Positions 25,203 through 37,589 of a stretch of DNA of 64,000 nt are shown here, piece after piece (within the stretch, counting starts at the first letter, position 1; each line of letters begins with the position of its first letter). The DNA lies in the NCBI GenBank assembly GCA_035048485.1, contig CM068592.1, positions 39,074,045 through 39,138,044 on the forward strand, written 5' to 3'. The position numbers and the translations under genes are program-made. Origin of the DNA: Pteria penguin. Lineage: Eukaryota; Mollusca; Bivalvia; Pterioida; Pteriidae. The notes beneath the pieces are model-generated. The model was not told where the DNA came from, searched no databases, and worked only from the letters and a program-made list of their open reading frames with translations.

Positions 25203-26389
25203 GTCCGGTGATTTTGCGCAGTGCGCACGTCCCTTCCCGAAGAAAGCCTATGGAGCGCAACGGGGACAATAAATAGTAGTGTTACGAAAATATACAATTT
25301 AATACATTTCACTTATATTGTTTAATCAGTTTATACATTATACAGAAGTTAAATGTAAGTAAATATGGTTGTTTTAAGGAGTCACATAACCTGGCCTCGC
25401 TCCGTGTTTACGTATCACAAAGTGTAACTACTGCATATAATAGATTTAATTTATCATTTATAGATCGTTATCACAAACTGGATAGATGAAAAGTCATCAT
25501 CAAATGGTTTTCAATAGATTTACAATATTTCAAATGTATCAACTGGTCGCATATCACCCACTGGCCCCAATCTACGATTTCCTGACTAACATCTGGTTCT
25601 ATGTAATATTAAACTTACTATTACTTCCATAAAAACACTTCCATTTTAGTTTTCAAAAAATATATATTCACTCTATCTGTCTGCGACCTACCCTATTTTA
25701 CTTTTTCTTTTTCTTTTCCTATCCTATATGTTTTTTTTCTTTCTTTTCTTTTTTTTAAATAAAAAGCAATTTAGACTTGTTCATATTTTTTAACCTTCTA
25801 ACTATACAAAAAAAAAAAAATAAATAAAAAATAAATAAAAAATTCAGTAAATACAACTCCCAACTGTTCAATATTTATCAAGTACATAGATCTCCCGAAA
25901 TGTTAATTCATTTCATTTTCTGCATTCCATAGAATTTTTCTCACTTGATTTGCATATGGTGTTATCAGAGACCTATAATACATATAGGTCTCTGTGTTAT
26001 AACGTTTCAGCCAGTATCACTTGCAAAGCTTTGTGATGCTCGAGGATCTTTTAAACAAGACCAAACAGTTGTCTAGTTGGGAAATTTGGACAATGAAACG
26101 TGAAAACTGCCCTTTTCTCTCGATAAATTGAAAACTAGGCCAAAGTGGGCGGGGCTACATAATATTCATGAAATAAGCGACGTCACTTGACCCGTTGCTG
26201 CGTACGCATTATGGAAATATTTGTTCAGTGGTATAATGTAGAAAACGCATGTGGACATTGATAACTTACCAGACTAGATTACATATCACACAAAAAGATA
26301 ATTTGATGATTTTGGTCTTAAGAAAGGATTAACAGACAGTAGAATAATATGGGTAAAGCGAACGTACGAGCTGCGCAAAATCACCGGAC
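25203..26389. mobile_element. Possible DNA element with 19-bp inverted ends
   Basis: GTCCGGTGATTTTGCGCAG at 25203-25221 is exactly the reverse complement of 26371-26389. Related sequence sits just outside both ends (GTCCAGTGATTTTGTGCA near 25003, and the complement of GTCCGGTTATCTTGCG near 26390-26407), so the true termini may be further out. No transposase frame is visible inside. Confidence 0.55.
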
Positions 26390-26409
26390 GCGCAAGATAA
26401 CCGGACTTG

Positions 26410-27240
26410 ACAGTACATATAATGTGATTGAAATTCACAGATTATCATATAATTGTATAATAAAAATAATTTATAGTGTGAATAAATGTGTTTTGCGATA
26501 GGAAATACTCCCAACAACCAGTGATTGAATATCAGGTCATTTCAATATCAGGTCAATAGTTATTGATGCTTCTCTTCACCTGTGCTTAAATATTTTTGAT
26601 TTTTCTATAAAGAAAAACAAAAATATAACCAATTATTTGTGTATAGGCAATGAATTTTCTTCAAAATATACAGTCCAGTGTATGCGGGTTAAACAGTGAC
26701 AATCCAGGGTATATAGAACATGATAACAGTTGAATTGTTTACATCTTTCAAGATACAGTAAATTCATCAGTTGTGAAACTTAGAGCAAAGATTGTACACT
26801 CATAAATATTTTGAAAATATATGCAATGAAATATTTTCACCGAAGCTTGTCGTTGTGGTATTTGTACATTGTGCAATATAACACCTATACCAAAATACTC
26901 CCCTTTTATTGGAATGAACAGCCTATTTTAGACATTTAGTTTGGTATTTGTAATAGAATTTTGAAATGCCCATCGATACACATACAATGAGGTTTTTTAA
27001 TTAAACCCTATAACCCCTATTCACTGTTTGTTCTATAGACAGTATTTAGTGAATATATTTAACACCTATCCGCTGTACAATTAATACGTTTACCCGTCCG
27101 CCAGCGGCATCGTGGGCATGTAAAAGGGTGAAGTGGACAATTCATACTGCTGCCGACATGGGATTATGTGGACTGCTCGTCAGCACTCGTGAATTTTCCT
27201 GATTCCACACTGACCATACTGTATAACTTTGAGATGGAGC
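26410..27240. other. No gene recognised; candidate PSMB3 upstream region
   Basis: The first exon and promoter of PSMB3 must lie upstream of 28062, but I could not identify an exon ending in ATG next to a good GT donor here. Confidence 0.35.
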
Positions 27241-27243
27241 GGT

Positions 27244-27820
27244 GAGACGAAATACCAGAACTGCATCTAAATACTGAAATAGTAGTGCAATTACCGAAAC
27301 GACACTTACAATAGAATAGATATAACTTATATAGATTTCTTTTAGTAGAAGTAACTATATATATTGTACATTACATTGTAACAAATGAAAAGAAATTGGT
27401 GGGGGGGGGGTTCTGTGTTAGATATCTTGAAATTAATTAACAAATTACACATCTGAAAAAATTCGAAATCTGAAAAATTGAGGTTCGATATGATCTCAAT
27501 TGCCTCCATCTCCCTAACCCCTACTGCACCTCCAGTTGGGTAAAATGATTAAAGATTAAAGAAAAAACTGAAAAGAGAAACTAGTCTTAATCACGTTATT
27601 CAAAAAGAAAAATATGGCTAACATGGAATTTTGACTGCATGCACTCATAACTTCTATTTCTTTATTTAGAAAATGCTTCCCCTCCCCTGCCCCTCCAATT
27701 TCTTTTCATTTGCTACAGTATATATAGTTACTTGTATCAAAAGAAATATATATAAGTTATGTTTATTCTATTATTAGTGCTGTTTCAGTATTTAGGTGCC
27801 ATTCCGGTATTTCGTGTCTC
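27244..27820. mobile_element. Foldback element with arms of about 140-165 bp
   Basis: 27244-27410 and 27681-27820 are inverted copies at roughly 85 per cent by eye. Shared blocks include GAAATACC, CTAAATACTGAAA, ATAACTTATATA and AAATGAAAAGAAATTGG, each ending at a G- or C-rich run. About 270 bp of AT-rich sequence separates them. It lies just upstream of PSMB3 exon 2. Confidence 0.8.
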
Positions 27821-28061
27821 CGAGGTGGAGGCCGAGTTGGAAGATTCAGAGCAATCAGAAGGTGCCCCAGAACTTGAACTTTAGTGATTTTTTTGGGTAC
27901 ATTCTTGTATCTGTTTTGAGGATTTTGCTGACTTGTAATAAGTTATGGAAATGTCACATTATTGTAACTACTTCCATATCACTGAAAATATGAAAGTCAT
28001 GTAAACAATGAATAATCAGTTGTGTAAGAGATATGTGACACTGTTTTGTTTTTCTTGTCAG

Positions 28062-31000
28062 AGTATTATGGAGTATAATGGAGCGGCTATCATAGCCATG
28101 AAAGGGAAAGACTGTGTTGCCATAGCAGCAGACAGACGGTTCGGTGTGCAAGCACAGACTGTTTCTACTAACTTTCAGAAAATATTTGAAATGGGTCCCC
28201 GTCTCTTTGTTGGTCTACCAGGTCTCGCCACAGATGTTCAGACAGTGTAAGTATATACATGTATCTGGTACGTTCTATTGTCTGCATACCAGTATGTACA
28301 TGTACTTCACTACTTGAAAAGCAGAATATAATGCTTGTGAGTGAAGTATATTTTTCATAATTTTGGATTTATGTTTTTTCCTCTGCTTTGAATGCTACAT
28401 GTATAAGTGAATTTGTGATTTAAAAAATGCCAAGAAAAAATATGCTTTTGTTAAGGTTGGTATTAACATCTTATTTTGTAGTATTGATGCTGACTATGAA
28501 TTTCACATTGTTATTGTTTTAAGGAAGTGTTACAAAACTTTGTTATATACATGTACAAGAATCTGAACTCAACATATCTAGAAAAATAAGACTATAATAT
28601 ACCAGCATTCAAATTTGGACATGGAGATGGCAGAAACACTGGCTCTATACTAATATGAACGGGCATAGCCCTGACTAAATTGACATAGATCATACCGTTT
28701 CGGACAGAAAATTTCTGATCGTGACCTTGGTTATTAGAAGTTTATTTACATATAAATAAAACATGAGTTTCATAAATAGAAATAGTGTATTTTGTGCATT
28801 GTGTTGGTGCTACAGCAGGTATACTCATGTGCAGACTATCTTTTAAATATTCAGAATTACAGTAAAACATAACAAATGGCATAGACAAATTAATCTTTTC
28901 CCTTTGAAAGTTGGTATAGACCAAGACAGCAAGTGGACTTGAGGCAGATTTTGTCTAGTGGGCTATCGTTAAATTCAAAGTCTGATCTAACAAGAGGAAT
29001 TTCTTAGAGCATATGTGGTTGTTTACAGTATTTTATTCCAATCTTATGTTATCTGAGGAAAAAGAATTGATTTTAATGAATGATTTTTTACTTTCAGATC
29101 AGAGAGATTAAAATTTAGACTTAATTTATATGAACTGAGGGAAAATCGAAGAATCAAGCCTAAGACGTTTATGAGTATGGTCTCAAATTTATTGTATGAG
29201 AGAAGGTAAGAATTAGAATGTTTCAACAGTACATGTTTATGTGTTAATAACATATTTTGTGTTAAATCCACACAGAAAGTGGAGATGAATATTAATGTTA
29301 CCAGATAGATGAAATATTTTAATACAGTGCAAGCCACTTAATTGAATAAGCTATTTGTCAGGACTTTATTATTCAAATAAACGAATATTCAATTACACGG
29401 TGTGATGAACAAATGCAGTTTCAAAGGCCAGAAGATCGACAGATTGTGCAAGAATTGCATACGTGTATAACTTTAGCGGTATCTGTAATGGAATCATTGT
29501 ACATGTATCTATATATAGATACACTAGAGTTACCTCTCTTAGATCCTCTTCTTGTTTGCTTGAGCTACATGAAAGTCAATAGACTACATTTTCGATAATT
29601 TTGCAACTGTGTTTTTAAGTACAGTGACCAAATGTTATTAAATAGTTACATTACACCTGCTCGTCTGACCGTAAAGATAAATCCGCTGTCTATTGAAACA
29701 CGTGTAACTGTATCTCAGTCGTGTGGCCACGGTGATCAAAGGCACAAGACGGGTTCAACAATTTATTTTAACAAGGGCAAATAAAAAGGTATATTCAAGC
29801 GAGAAAAATTTCACTTTTCAATCTGATAGAACAGGCTGAAGTCATCGCTTTACTTTTCCTTAAGGAATCGTCAAAGTATGGCTATTGCATTGTTACGTTC
29901 GCCGTGCATTACTGGCTCCTCGTCATCACCGGTGTCGCATGGTCGGGTCTCATCTTCAGGGAAACTGGCGCATATTTTCTCCTCGGTCTGGGCAGCTTAG
30001 CTGTCCAAGTTGCCATCATTTGGGATGAAGGCATCAAGCGTCTAGCTATCAACTCCTCTGGTGACCGGACATTGTCAGTTTCGGTTGCGTCGTTGGTTGA
30101 TGAGACAAAGCCAGCCTTTCGGAAGCAGTTGGCGATAGTTGTGCGCTTAGCGGTGCGCCAGGCCTTACTGAGTAAGTAGACGGCATCTAGTAGGATCAAT
30201 CTTCACGCAATGACGTTGGCTAACAGCGTCATCTTGTCGATGTTTTCGATGATCTTGCGCACGATATGGCTTCGGCAGTTGGTAATTAATTAATCCTTTC
30301 ATTCCTACCGCTACAGCCTATTCAACATTTAACGTGTGATTTGGTCAACAGCTTTTACCTGGACAGGTGTGAAAACATTTATCTCTAATTGATAGGTCGC
30401 TCGCACCGTAGTAAACAACATGACCTTGGGCGTGATACGATGAAGTTTTAACAAAGGTATGCTTGGTAGGATAATTGCGCTATTCAAATAAACGAAGTTG
30501 CTTCTTTATTCTAGTGTAATACGTGGCAGATTTTCAATAGATTTAATAGTAAACGGTTTTGGATTTCAACATCTTATTCAATAAAACGAAATATTCAATA
30601 ATGCGACATTCAATTAAGTGGCGGGCACTGTATGTAAGAAAAACATTTTTAGCTTGTAGGCATGAAATGTCACAGTAGGCATTGTCAAACCCTTGTGTAT
30701 CCACATAGGACATAAAAAACTTTAATCTGGGATATATCTTTTGAATTTTTACAAAAAGCTGTAAGTGGTAGATACTTTACACATTGATTCCTCATGACAA
30801 GCACTTGCATTTGATATCATGACTTTTGACCTTGTGATCTTGACCGTGGACTTTGACCTACTTTTCAAAAACTTTAACCTGGCTGTATCTTTTGAACCAA
30901 TAGAGATAAGGCTTTGATACTTCACACATAGGTCCCTCATGCCAAAAGCTTTCATTTGATACCATGACTTTTGACCTTGCCACCTTGACCTACTTGTCAA

Positions 31001-34000
31001 ATACTTTTATCTGGGTTGTTTCTTTTGAACTATTAGAGATAGGGATTTCACATGTAGATTCATTGTGATCAGAGCTTTCGTCTGGTCAGCTTTTGACCAT
31101 TACCTTGGACTTGACTATGAATTAAGAAAATATTGAAAATACTTGTTTTCCCTCTGAGAATGCCGTGCTGGCAAGGTACATGTATGTTATCATTTACAAG
31201 TCTTGCTATACTATAGATGCTATCATGTGATTGCATCTCCAATTTCAGTGGGTAGTTTTCATTCTGAAATTTTGAACTGGTGCAAATGTACATGTATGTA
31301 TTTCCTTCACAGATTTGGTCCTTATTTTGTCGAGCCAGTTATAGCGGGACTAGATCCTAAGACTTGTGAGCCATACATTGCATCCATGGATCTGATTGGC
31401 TGTCCTATGGTTACAGACGATTTTGTTGTCAGTGGTACATGTTCAGAACAGATGTATGGCATGTGTGAATCACTATGGGAACCAGATTTGGTATGTGTAT
31501 AGCATAAGAAAATTCTTGAAAGGATTAACTAATTCTTTGTCTTAGCATGTAGGATTTGTAGGATAAGGAATTTAACATAAAAGTCACACGCCCACTACTA
31601 ATGATTGATGCTGATCTCAAGGTTTTATTGTGGGGTGTTTTTTGACAGCGCTGTGACAGGTTTGACTCCTGCCATGGGCACATCGGTGTTCTGTCTTTCG
31701 GATGAGACAGTAAAACCTGAGGTCCTATGTCATGGTATGCATGGCACGTAATAGAACTGCTTTGGGTGGGTCCGTTGCAAAAGTCTAAATTTCTGTGCAA
31801 TGCATCAGGCAGATGTCGTCACCATATATGTGAAATGATCATAGAGTGACATAAAACAATAATCAATCAATCAATCAACTGACAACGCTTGTAAGATCTT
31901 ATGTTTTTTCATGCATACATGTTTTGTAGAACTGTTTTATTAAACGTAAACTATTTAAACCAACCAATAATATCTCTATCTGTAAGCTTTAGTGAGCTTT
32001 TATAATTACATTTTCATTTAGCATCCATTTGGCTGTCTGTCTGGCATAAACTTTTCATACCTTCAGCTTCTTTGTTAGAACTGCTAGAGGAAATTTATCA
32101 AAAATGGTAGGGATGAAGTGTTCAAGATCACCTACAAGTGTTGTTTCTCTTTGACCAAATCTGTCAAGGGGCGGATCCATGGCATAGCAATACAGGTCAA
32201 GGGGCGGATCCATGGCATAGCGATACAGGTCAAGGGGCGGATCCATGGCATAGCGATACAGGTCAAAGAAATACCCTCAAATGACAAACTTCATCTTCAG
32301 GCAGTCTAGATATAGATCAACAAAGCAAAAGCATCAAAGTGATTTAAAAAAGTGTTCTTAGTATTGTCATTGTTTTTGTTTTCATTCCAGTATCAAATAT
32401 TTAACACATTTTTGACTTATTTTCAGTAATTTCTGCAATTTTCTGCTTGTAGGTGGCTTATGATACATTGATTTTGTATGTTTTAAATGATTTTATTTTA
32501 GTAAATGTAAATGGAAAGAATGGAATGCAAATAATTTGTAGAATTTTAAGTAAATTTTTTTAATTAAAAAGCCGGGATATACTTTTAGTATGTAATAATA
32601 AGCTTTGAGGGACTTCTGCTTCAGAACTATTTTAACGATTGATGAAACTTGGCAGCTAAGAAGAAAAAAAGGTCCCCCTTTAATTTTGCTGTTTTCTCAG
32701 CCTGATTTGCCTAGGTGTTGATCCAGGACAGGGCAGTATAAAGTTTTAATCCAGAAGTTATCCTCCTTTGACAAACTTTTTCAGACTGGTGCATAGATTG
32801 TCCAACCAAATACACCAGAGTGATCTAGATGTGTGTTTTAAAAAGTGATGTTGTGTTTGATTCCATTTTTATATCAATCAAAATATCAGTGACTCTTTTT
32901 TGAATTATTCTGTTATAAAATTTCTTGCGATAAAAACAGTTATTGCTGGGAACTGAAAATTCATATAAACAATTAAAATAAGTGTCTCTTCATATTTATA
33001 ATAATTATTTAACTCAAACTGTTAAAGAGTGAATACTGGTAATTAATAAGAAGTATCCATTGAATGATGACTGAGAAATATTTTGATTAAGGCATAATTT
33101 TATGTCTTTAAAGTTTAAAATGCCTCTCTATCATATTAGTACAGAGACCGTGTTAAGAGATTTCGCTGGTAGACAATAAGTAAGTCAAATATGACAGGGT
33201 ATCTGTTCCTCCCCTAACAAAATCATGAAAGACATTTTAAAATGATTCATTGGGTGCATCAGTGTTTCACAGGTTGAGATTTACAAGTAAATCTTTTCTT
33301 TTGTTAGGAACCAGATGATTTATTTGAAACAATATCTCAGGCCTTGATGAATGCTGTAGACCGTGATGCAGTGTCAGGATGGGGAGGTATCGTGTATATT
33401 ATGTAAGTAACAATCCTAGACATTATACATGTATCAAGAAATAGAAGTGCTACATGACTGAGAGTTTGTGTACAGGTTCATCTTGACATAAGGAGGTGAT
33501 TCAATACATCAAATGCTGCATCTAACCCACATTTTCCACTTGACTGACCAGGTTAAGAAACTTATGTAAAGTCAGGTTTGACAAACAATTTACTGAATTT
33601 GCTTGTTATGTATTCATATGAAGCAAAAGATATTTGCTTAGAGGCAAGTGTCTCAGTTAAGTTGTGTTTTGTATTCATAGATTAATCTGTGTTCATTTAT
33701 TTGCCCAAATAATTTGATTAAAACTGTTCATTTTATTGCACTAAATCCATTGCAGAGTGAATATCTGTGCATTGCTTGTACTGTCACTTTGCATGATAAG
33801 GAAAATAATTTTGATTTGATGTACAACAATAGGAAATCTGTTGTTTTGTTTGAATTTCAAAACCAGTTACTGTCACCATATACGTGAAATATTCGTGGTG
33901 TGACGTAAAACAAAAATCAATCAATCAATCAATCAAAACCAGTTACTCAGTTATTTACCAGCAGTCCACCTTAAATACAAGCAGGTGTGGCCTAGTGGAT

Positions 34001-34402
34001 GTGGTGCTTGGCTAGTGACCTAAAGGTCATGGGTTTGACACATGCCATGGGCACACCGTGTTCTGTCTTTTGGATGAGACAGTAATAATCGAGGTCCTGT
34101 GATATAACTATTGCAGGAATAGTTGATAGTAAAGAGTGTCTCAAATATCAAGTTATTTGTTTATGCTACCTCGTCATTTACCTGTTCAGTACTTTGTTTA
34201 TGTATGCATTGTATTTAGTACCTAATTCACACCTCAGCTACTGTGATTTGCTTTATATTGACCTTTTATACATTGTTGTTGGAGCTTCTTGTATTTGACT
34301 TTATGTGATTCATGTTAATGGGCATTAATTTGAAATATTTTATTGTTTTCTAGAGAAAAAGATCAAGTGACAGTGAGGGAATTAAAAGCACGTATGGACT
34401 AG
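28062..34402 (+). CDS. PSMB3: Proteasome subunit beta type-3 (exons 2-6)
   Basis: Non-catalytic beta-3 subunit of the 20S proteasome core. Exons 28062-28246, 29098-29205, 31313-31490, 33308-33402 and 34354-34402 all have GT-AG borders and join in frame to 204 residues plus stop. One initiator Met from an upstream exon would give 205, the length of the human protein. Exon 2 begins SIMEYNGAA and includes [16 protein letters not shown] and [12 protein letters not shown]. Exon 3 has [19 protein letters not shown]. Exon 4 has [26 protein letters not shown] and [11 protein letters not shown]. Exon 5 has [12 protein letters not shown]. Exon 6 ends ELKARMD. There is no N-terminal catalytic threonine, as expected for beta-3. 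TTTTTCTTGTCAG before 28062 is a strong acceptor, so I do not take the internal ATG at 28068 as the start, though it could be an alternative. Introns carry a pogo-like transposon, SINEs and a minisatellite. The reading frame is intact. Confidence 0.96.
28247..29097. other. PSMB3 intron 2
   Basis: No additional feature recognised. Donor GTAAGT, acceptor TACTTTCAG. Confidence 0.8.
29335..30630 (-). mobile_element. pogo/Tigger-like DNA transposon relic in PSMB3 intron 3
   Basis: Left end CAGTGCAAGCCACTTAATTG (29335) and the complement of the right end (CAGTGCCCGCCACTTAATTG, ending at 30630) form terminal inverted repeats. Both are flanked by TA (29333-29334 and 30631-30632), the target duplication used by pogo/mariner elements. 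Subterminal AATATTC/ATTCAATAA stretches also match. A broken transposase lies between them. Confidence 0.85.
29909..30290 (-). pseudogene. pogo/Tigger-like transposase C-terminal fragment
   Basis: The minus-strand frame ending at 29909 contains [15 protein letters not shown] and ANCFRKAGF, the conserved segment after the DDE catalytic core of Tigger/CENP-B-type transposases. Upstream in the same direction, the sequence reads [19 protein letters not shown] and then meets an in-frame TGA near 30203. The N-terminal DNA-binding and catalytic parts are absent, so it cannot be functional. Confidence 0.78.
30760..31110. repeat. Dispersed TGACCTT-type repeat, two-unit
   Basis: Two imperfect units share CATTTGATA(T/C)CATGACTTTTG, ACCTTG, and CTTTTGAAC.A.TAGAGATA. 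It belongs to the same loose class as the repeats at 21.1, 35.9 and 60.4 kb. It lies in PSMB3 intron 3. Confidence 0.6.
31640..31882 (+). mobile_element. SINE in PSMB3 intron 4
   Basis: Body matches the SINE at 6542-6795: GGTTTGACTCCTGCCATGGG (B-box region), TTTCGGATGAGACAGTAAAA, GGTGGGTCCGTTGCAAAAGT and GCATCAGGCAGA. The 3' part ACCATATATGTGAAAT...GTGACATAAAACAAT ends in an (AATC)n tail. The tRNA-like 5' head is degraded. Confidence 0.85.
32164..32266. repeat. 33-bp minisatellite, 3 copies, PSMB3 intron 4
   Basis: Unit contains AGGGGCGGATCCATGGCATA and GCAATACAGGTCA. Copies are nearly identical. Confidence 0.9.
32270..33307. other. Remainder of PSMB3 intron 4
   Basis: AT-rich, no further feature recognised. 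Acceptor TCTTTTGTTAG at 33307. Confidence 0.6.
33868..34112 (+). mobile_element. SINE fragments in PSMB3 intron 5: a 3' tail followed by a 5' head
   Basis: 33868-33937 is the SINE 3' end (CACCATATACGTGAAAT, GTGACGTAAAACAAAA, AATC tail). 33976-34112 is a tRNA-like 5' head with an A-box-like GTGGCCTAGTGG, a B-box-like GGGTTTGACACATGCC and the following GATGAGACAGTAA. The head lacks its own tail, so these are two separate partial copies in the same orientation. Confidence 0.8.
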
Positions 34403-34599
34403 ATGTGATATGTACTCTGTTACTTTTCTATATTCCTACCAAGAGAACTTTACCAGCCGTGATCTTTGTTTTATCACATGTAGTGCTGTTATTGACATCA
34501 GCCGATAAAATGGCTTATTCAGAGGAGTAACCTATTTGAACTTTGTTTAAATACAAATAAGTTAAGTCAAAAACATAAAAATGTATTTATATACAGAGG

Positions 34600-34605
34600 A
34601 ATAAA
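34600..34605 (+). terminator. Polyadenylation signal of PSMB3
   Basis: AATAAA 198 bases after the TAG at 34400-34402. A second AATAAA lies at about 34805. Confidence 0.7.
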
Positions 34606-34844
34606 AGATCTCAAATTCTGTATTGAAATTTGATATATTAAGGTTATGAACTGTCTGGTTAATGTGACATTTTCATTTACATAAGTCAAATACATCTTCC
34701 ATCAAAGATTTCAGTTTCAGATACCGGTATTTGTCATACAAGATATGCCTCTCAAACCAATGTAGTAGGAACTACTTTTTGTATGAAATTTCATGATCAT
34801 TTGTCAATAAACTCATGTATCTTCATGTTATTGTTATATCTCAT

Positions 34845-35630
34845 TTTGATACAGCCAGTGTTGGTGACTTGATGGCATTTTGATTTAGTCAGTGTTGGTG
34901 ACTTGATGACATTTTGATTCAATCAGTGTTGGTGACATGATGGAATTTTGATACAGCCAGTGTTGGTGACATGATGGAATTTTGAAACAGTCAGTGTTGG
35001 TAACCTCATGGCAGTTTGATTCAGTCAGTGTTGGTGACCTCATGGCATTTTGATTCAGTCAATGTTGGTGACTGTGTGGCATTTTGATTCAGTCAGTCTT
35101 GGTGACCTCGTGGCATTTTGATTCAGTCAGTGTTGGTGACCTCTTGGCATTTTGATTCAGTCAATGTTGGTGACTTGATGGCATTTTGATTGTCAGTGTT
35201 GGTGACTTGATGGCATTTTGATTCAGTCAGTGTTGGTGACTTGATGGCATTTTGATTCAGTCAGTGTTGGTGACTTGATGGCATTTTGATTCAGTCAGTG
35301 TTGGTGACTTGATGGCATTTTGATTCAGTCAGTGTTGGTGAATTCATGGCATTTTGATTCAGTCAGTGTTGGTGACTTGATGGCATTTTGATTCAGTCAG
35401 TGTTGGTGAATTCATGGCATTTTGATTCAGTCAGTGTTGGTGACTTGATGGCATTTTGATTCAGTCAGTGCTGGTGAATTCATGGCATTTTTATTCAGTC
35501 AGTGTTGGTGACTTGATGCCATTTTGATTCAGTCAGTGCTGGTGACTTGATGGCATTTTGATTCAGTCAGTGTTAGTGAATTCATGGCATTTTGATTCAG
35601 TCAGTATTAGTGACTTGATGGCACTTATAG
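34845..35630. repeat. 34-bp minisatellite, about 23 copies
   Basis: Unit consensus TTGATTCAGTCAGTGTTGGT plus GACTTGATGGCATT. It begins about 240 bp beyond the PSMB3 polyadenylation signal. Variants with GAATTCATGG alternate with GACTTGATGG near 35340-35480, which shows a two-unit (68-bp) higher-order pattern. Confidence 0.93.
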
Positions 35631-36389
35631 TTATACAAAAAGTGATAAATATATGCATTGTTAAGCATTCAAAAACAGGTGAATTATTTTTCTCTGAATT
35701 ATGGAAAATTAATAATTGACAATTTAGATAATTAAAGCAGCCACAAACAACGTCTGGGTGGGGATATGTAGAAATCGCCCTGTCTGTTCGTTTGTCCATT
35801 CATATTCAAATATGGTTTCTGGCCCATAATTGATATCGTTTTACACTGATGGGAAATGTCCCACACAGATACTTGGTCATTCAAGAAACTGTTAAGTTGA
35901 TTTGAAGGTCAAGGTCACAGAACATGTATAACTAAATATGGTTTCTTAACCATAACTGGATTTCTTTTACATCTAGTTTCAACAAACACAGTTCATACAC
36001 AAACTCACTGAGAGTCAAGAATGTGCCCTTGACTTTGAGGTCAAGGACACAGAGCATAGTATGGAAATAAATCATTCAAATGACATCAAATTAACTTCAA
36101 GGTACATTTATTTCCATGATTCACTTATCTTTAAAGGTGTATGACAAACTAGGCATTACAAGCACCTTAATGATAGTGTTCCTTACAAGGGAACCACTTA
36201 TATGTATGGTGGAAATGCTATAATGGCAAAGGACTTTTTATATAATATACAGCAGAAATATATACATATAGTATCAGTTTGTCTACAAAATATTGACCAT
36301 GTAAAAATTGATACTAATGTAAATCACAGGTGAGGCGTGGTGCTCAGAAGTCAGCATCTCTTGTTAGGCTAACCCAGAATGTCCGCCTT
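35631..36389. other. Dispersed TGACCTT-type repeat remnants, no gene
   Basis: 35760-36080 holds modules such as TTGAAGGTCAAGGTCACAGA and TTTGAGGTCAAGGACACAGA with a TGTCTGTTCGTTTGTCC stretch. 36330-36375 resembles the module at 19950 (GTGGTGCTCAGAAGTCAGCA). No coding signal. Confidence 0.5.
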
Positions 36390-37410
36390 CGTACATTGTT
36401 GTGAGTGGTATATTAGTGTGAGTGATATATTGCTTTGAATAATACATTGTTATGAGTGGTATATTGTTGTGAGTGGTATATTGCTGTGAGTGGTACATTG
36501 CTGTAAGTGCTACATTCATGTGAGTGGTACATTGCTGAGTGGTATATTGCTGTAAGTGGTACATTGTTGTGAGTGGTACACTGCTGTGAGTGGTATATTG
36601 TTGTGAGTGGTATATTGCTGTGAGTGGTACATTGTTGTGAGTGGTACATTGCTTTGACTGATACATTGTTACAAGTTGAATCGCTGAGATGTATATTGTT
36701 GTGAGTGGTAAATTGCTGAGTGCTACATTGTTGTGAGTGGTATATTGTTGTGAGTCGTACATTGTTGTGAGTGGTACATGTATATTGCTGTGAGTGGTAC
36801 ACTGCTGTAAGTGGTACATTGTTGTGAGTGTTACATTGATGTGTGTGGTATATTGCTGTAAGTGGTACATTGTTGTGAGTGGTATATTGCTGTGAGTGGT
36901 ACACTGCTGTAAGTGGTACATTGTTGTGAGTGGTATATTACTGTGAGTGGTACATGGTTGTGAGTGGTACATTGTTGTGAGTGGTACATTGTTGTGTGTG
37001 GTATATTACTGTGAGTGGTACATGGTTGTGAGTGGTACACTGCTGTAAGTGGTACATTGTTGTGAATGATAAAATGCTGTGTTGGTGGGTGGCATATTGT
37101 TGTGAGTGATACATTTTTGTGAGTGGTATATTGTTGTGAGTGGCATATTGCTGTGAGTGCTATATTGTTGTGAGATGTATCTTACTGTGAGTGGTACATG
37201 GTTGTGAGTGGTACAATATTGTGAGTGGTACATTGCTTTGACTGATACATTGTTACAAGTTGAATCGCTGAGAAGTATATTGTTGTGAGTGGTATATTGT
37301 TTTGAGTAGGACACTGGAGTGGTACATTTCTATGAGTGGTACCTTGTTGTGAGTGGTACATTGTGTGTGATACACTGTTGTGAGTGGTGGTGTGTTGTGA
37401 GTGCCACAAA
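36390..37410. repeat. 17-bp minisatellite, about 60 copies
   Basis: Unit GAGTGGTACATTGTTGT with TATATT/CTGT variants. On the minus strand, 17 bases times three give open frames of HSQQYTTHNN type, which I do not treat as genes. Blocks such as CTTTGACTGATACATTGTTA at 36652 and 37225 recur, indicating a larger internal duplication of about 570 bp. Confidence 0.93.
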
Positions 37411-37589
37411 GACAGACCACCAGTTACTTTCATATATCACTTTGTTTTTGGATACAGTGTTAATAGTATGATTTATGGGAAAATAATCTGTAATTCTATC
37501 CCTTTATACGGTACCTCATAATACATAGTACAATATAAAAAAACTTACTATGAATATAAATAATGTACGTCTTACACAGTTATATATTA
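37411..37589. other. Unassigned spacer
   Basis: AT-rich, between the 17-bp array and the polyadenylation signal of the hormone gene. Confidence 0.4.

Noticed and set aside
25112..25312. 66-codon frame with signal-peptide-like start
   Set aside because: It overlaps the end motif of a putative transposon, lacks a cysteine pattern or splice site, and resembles no family.
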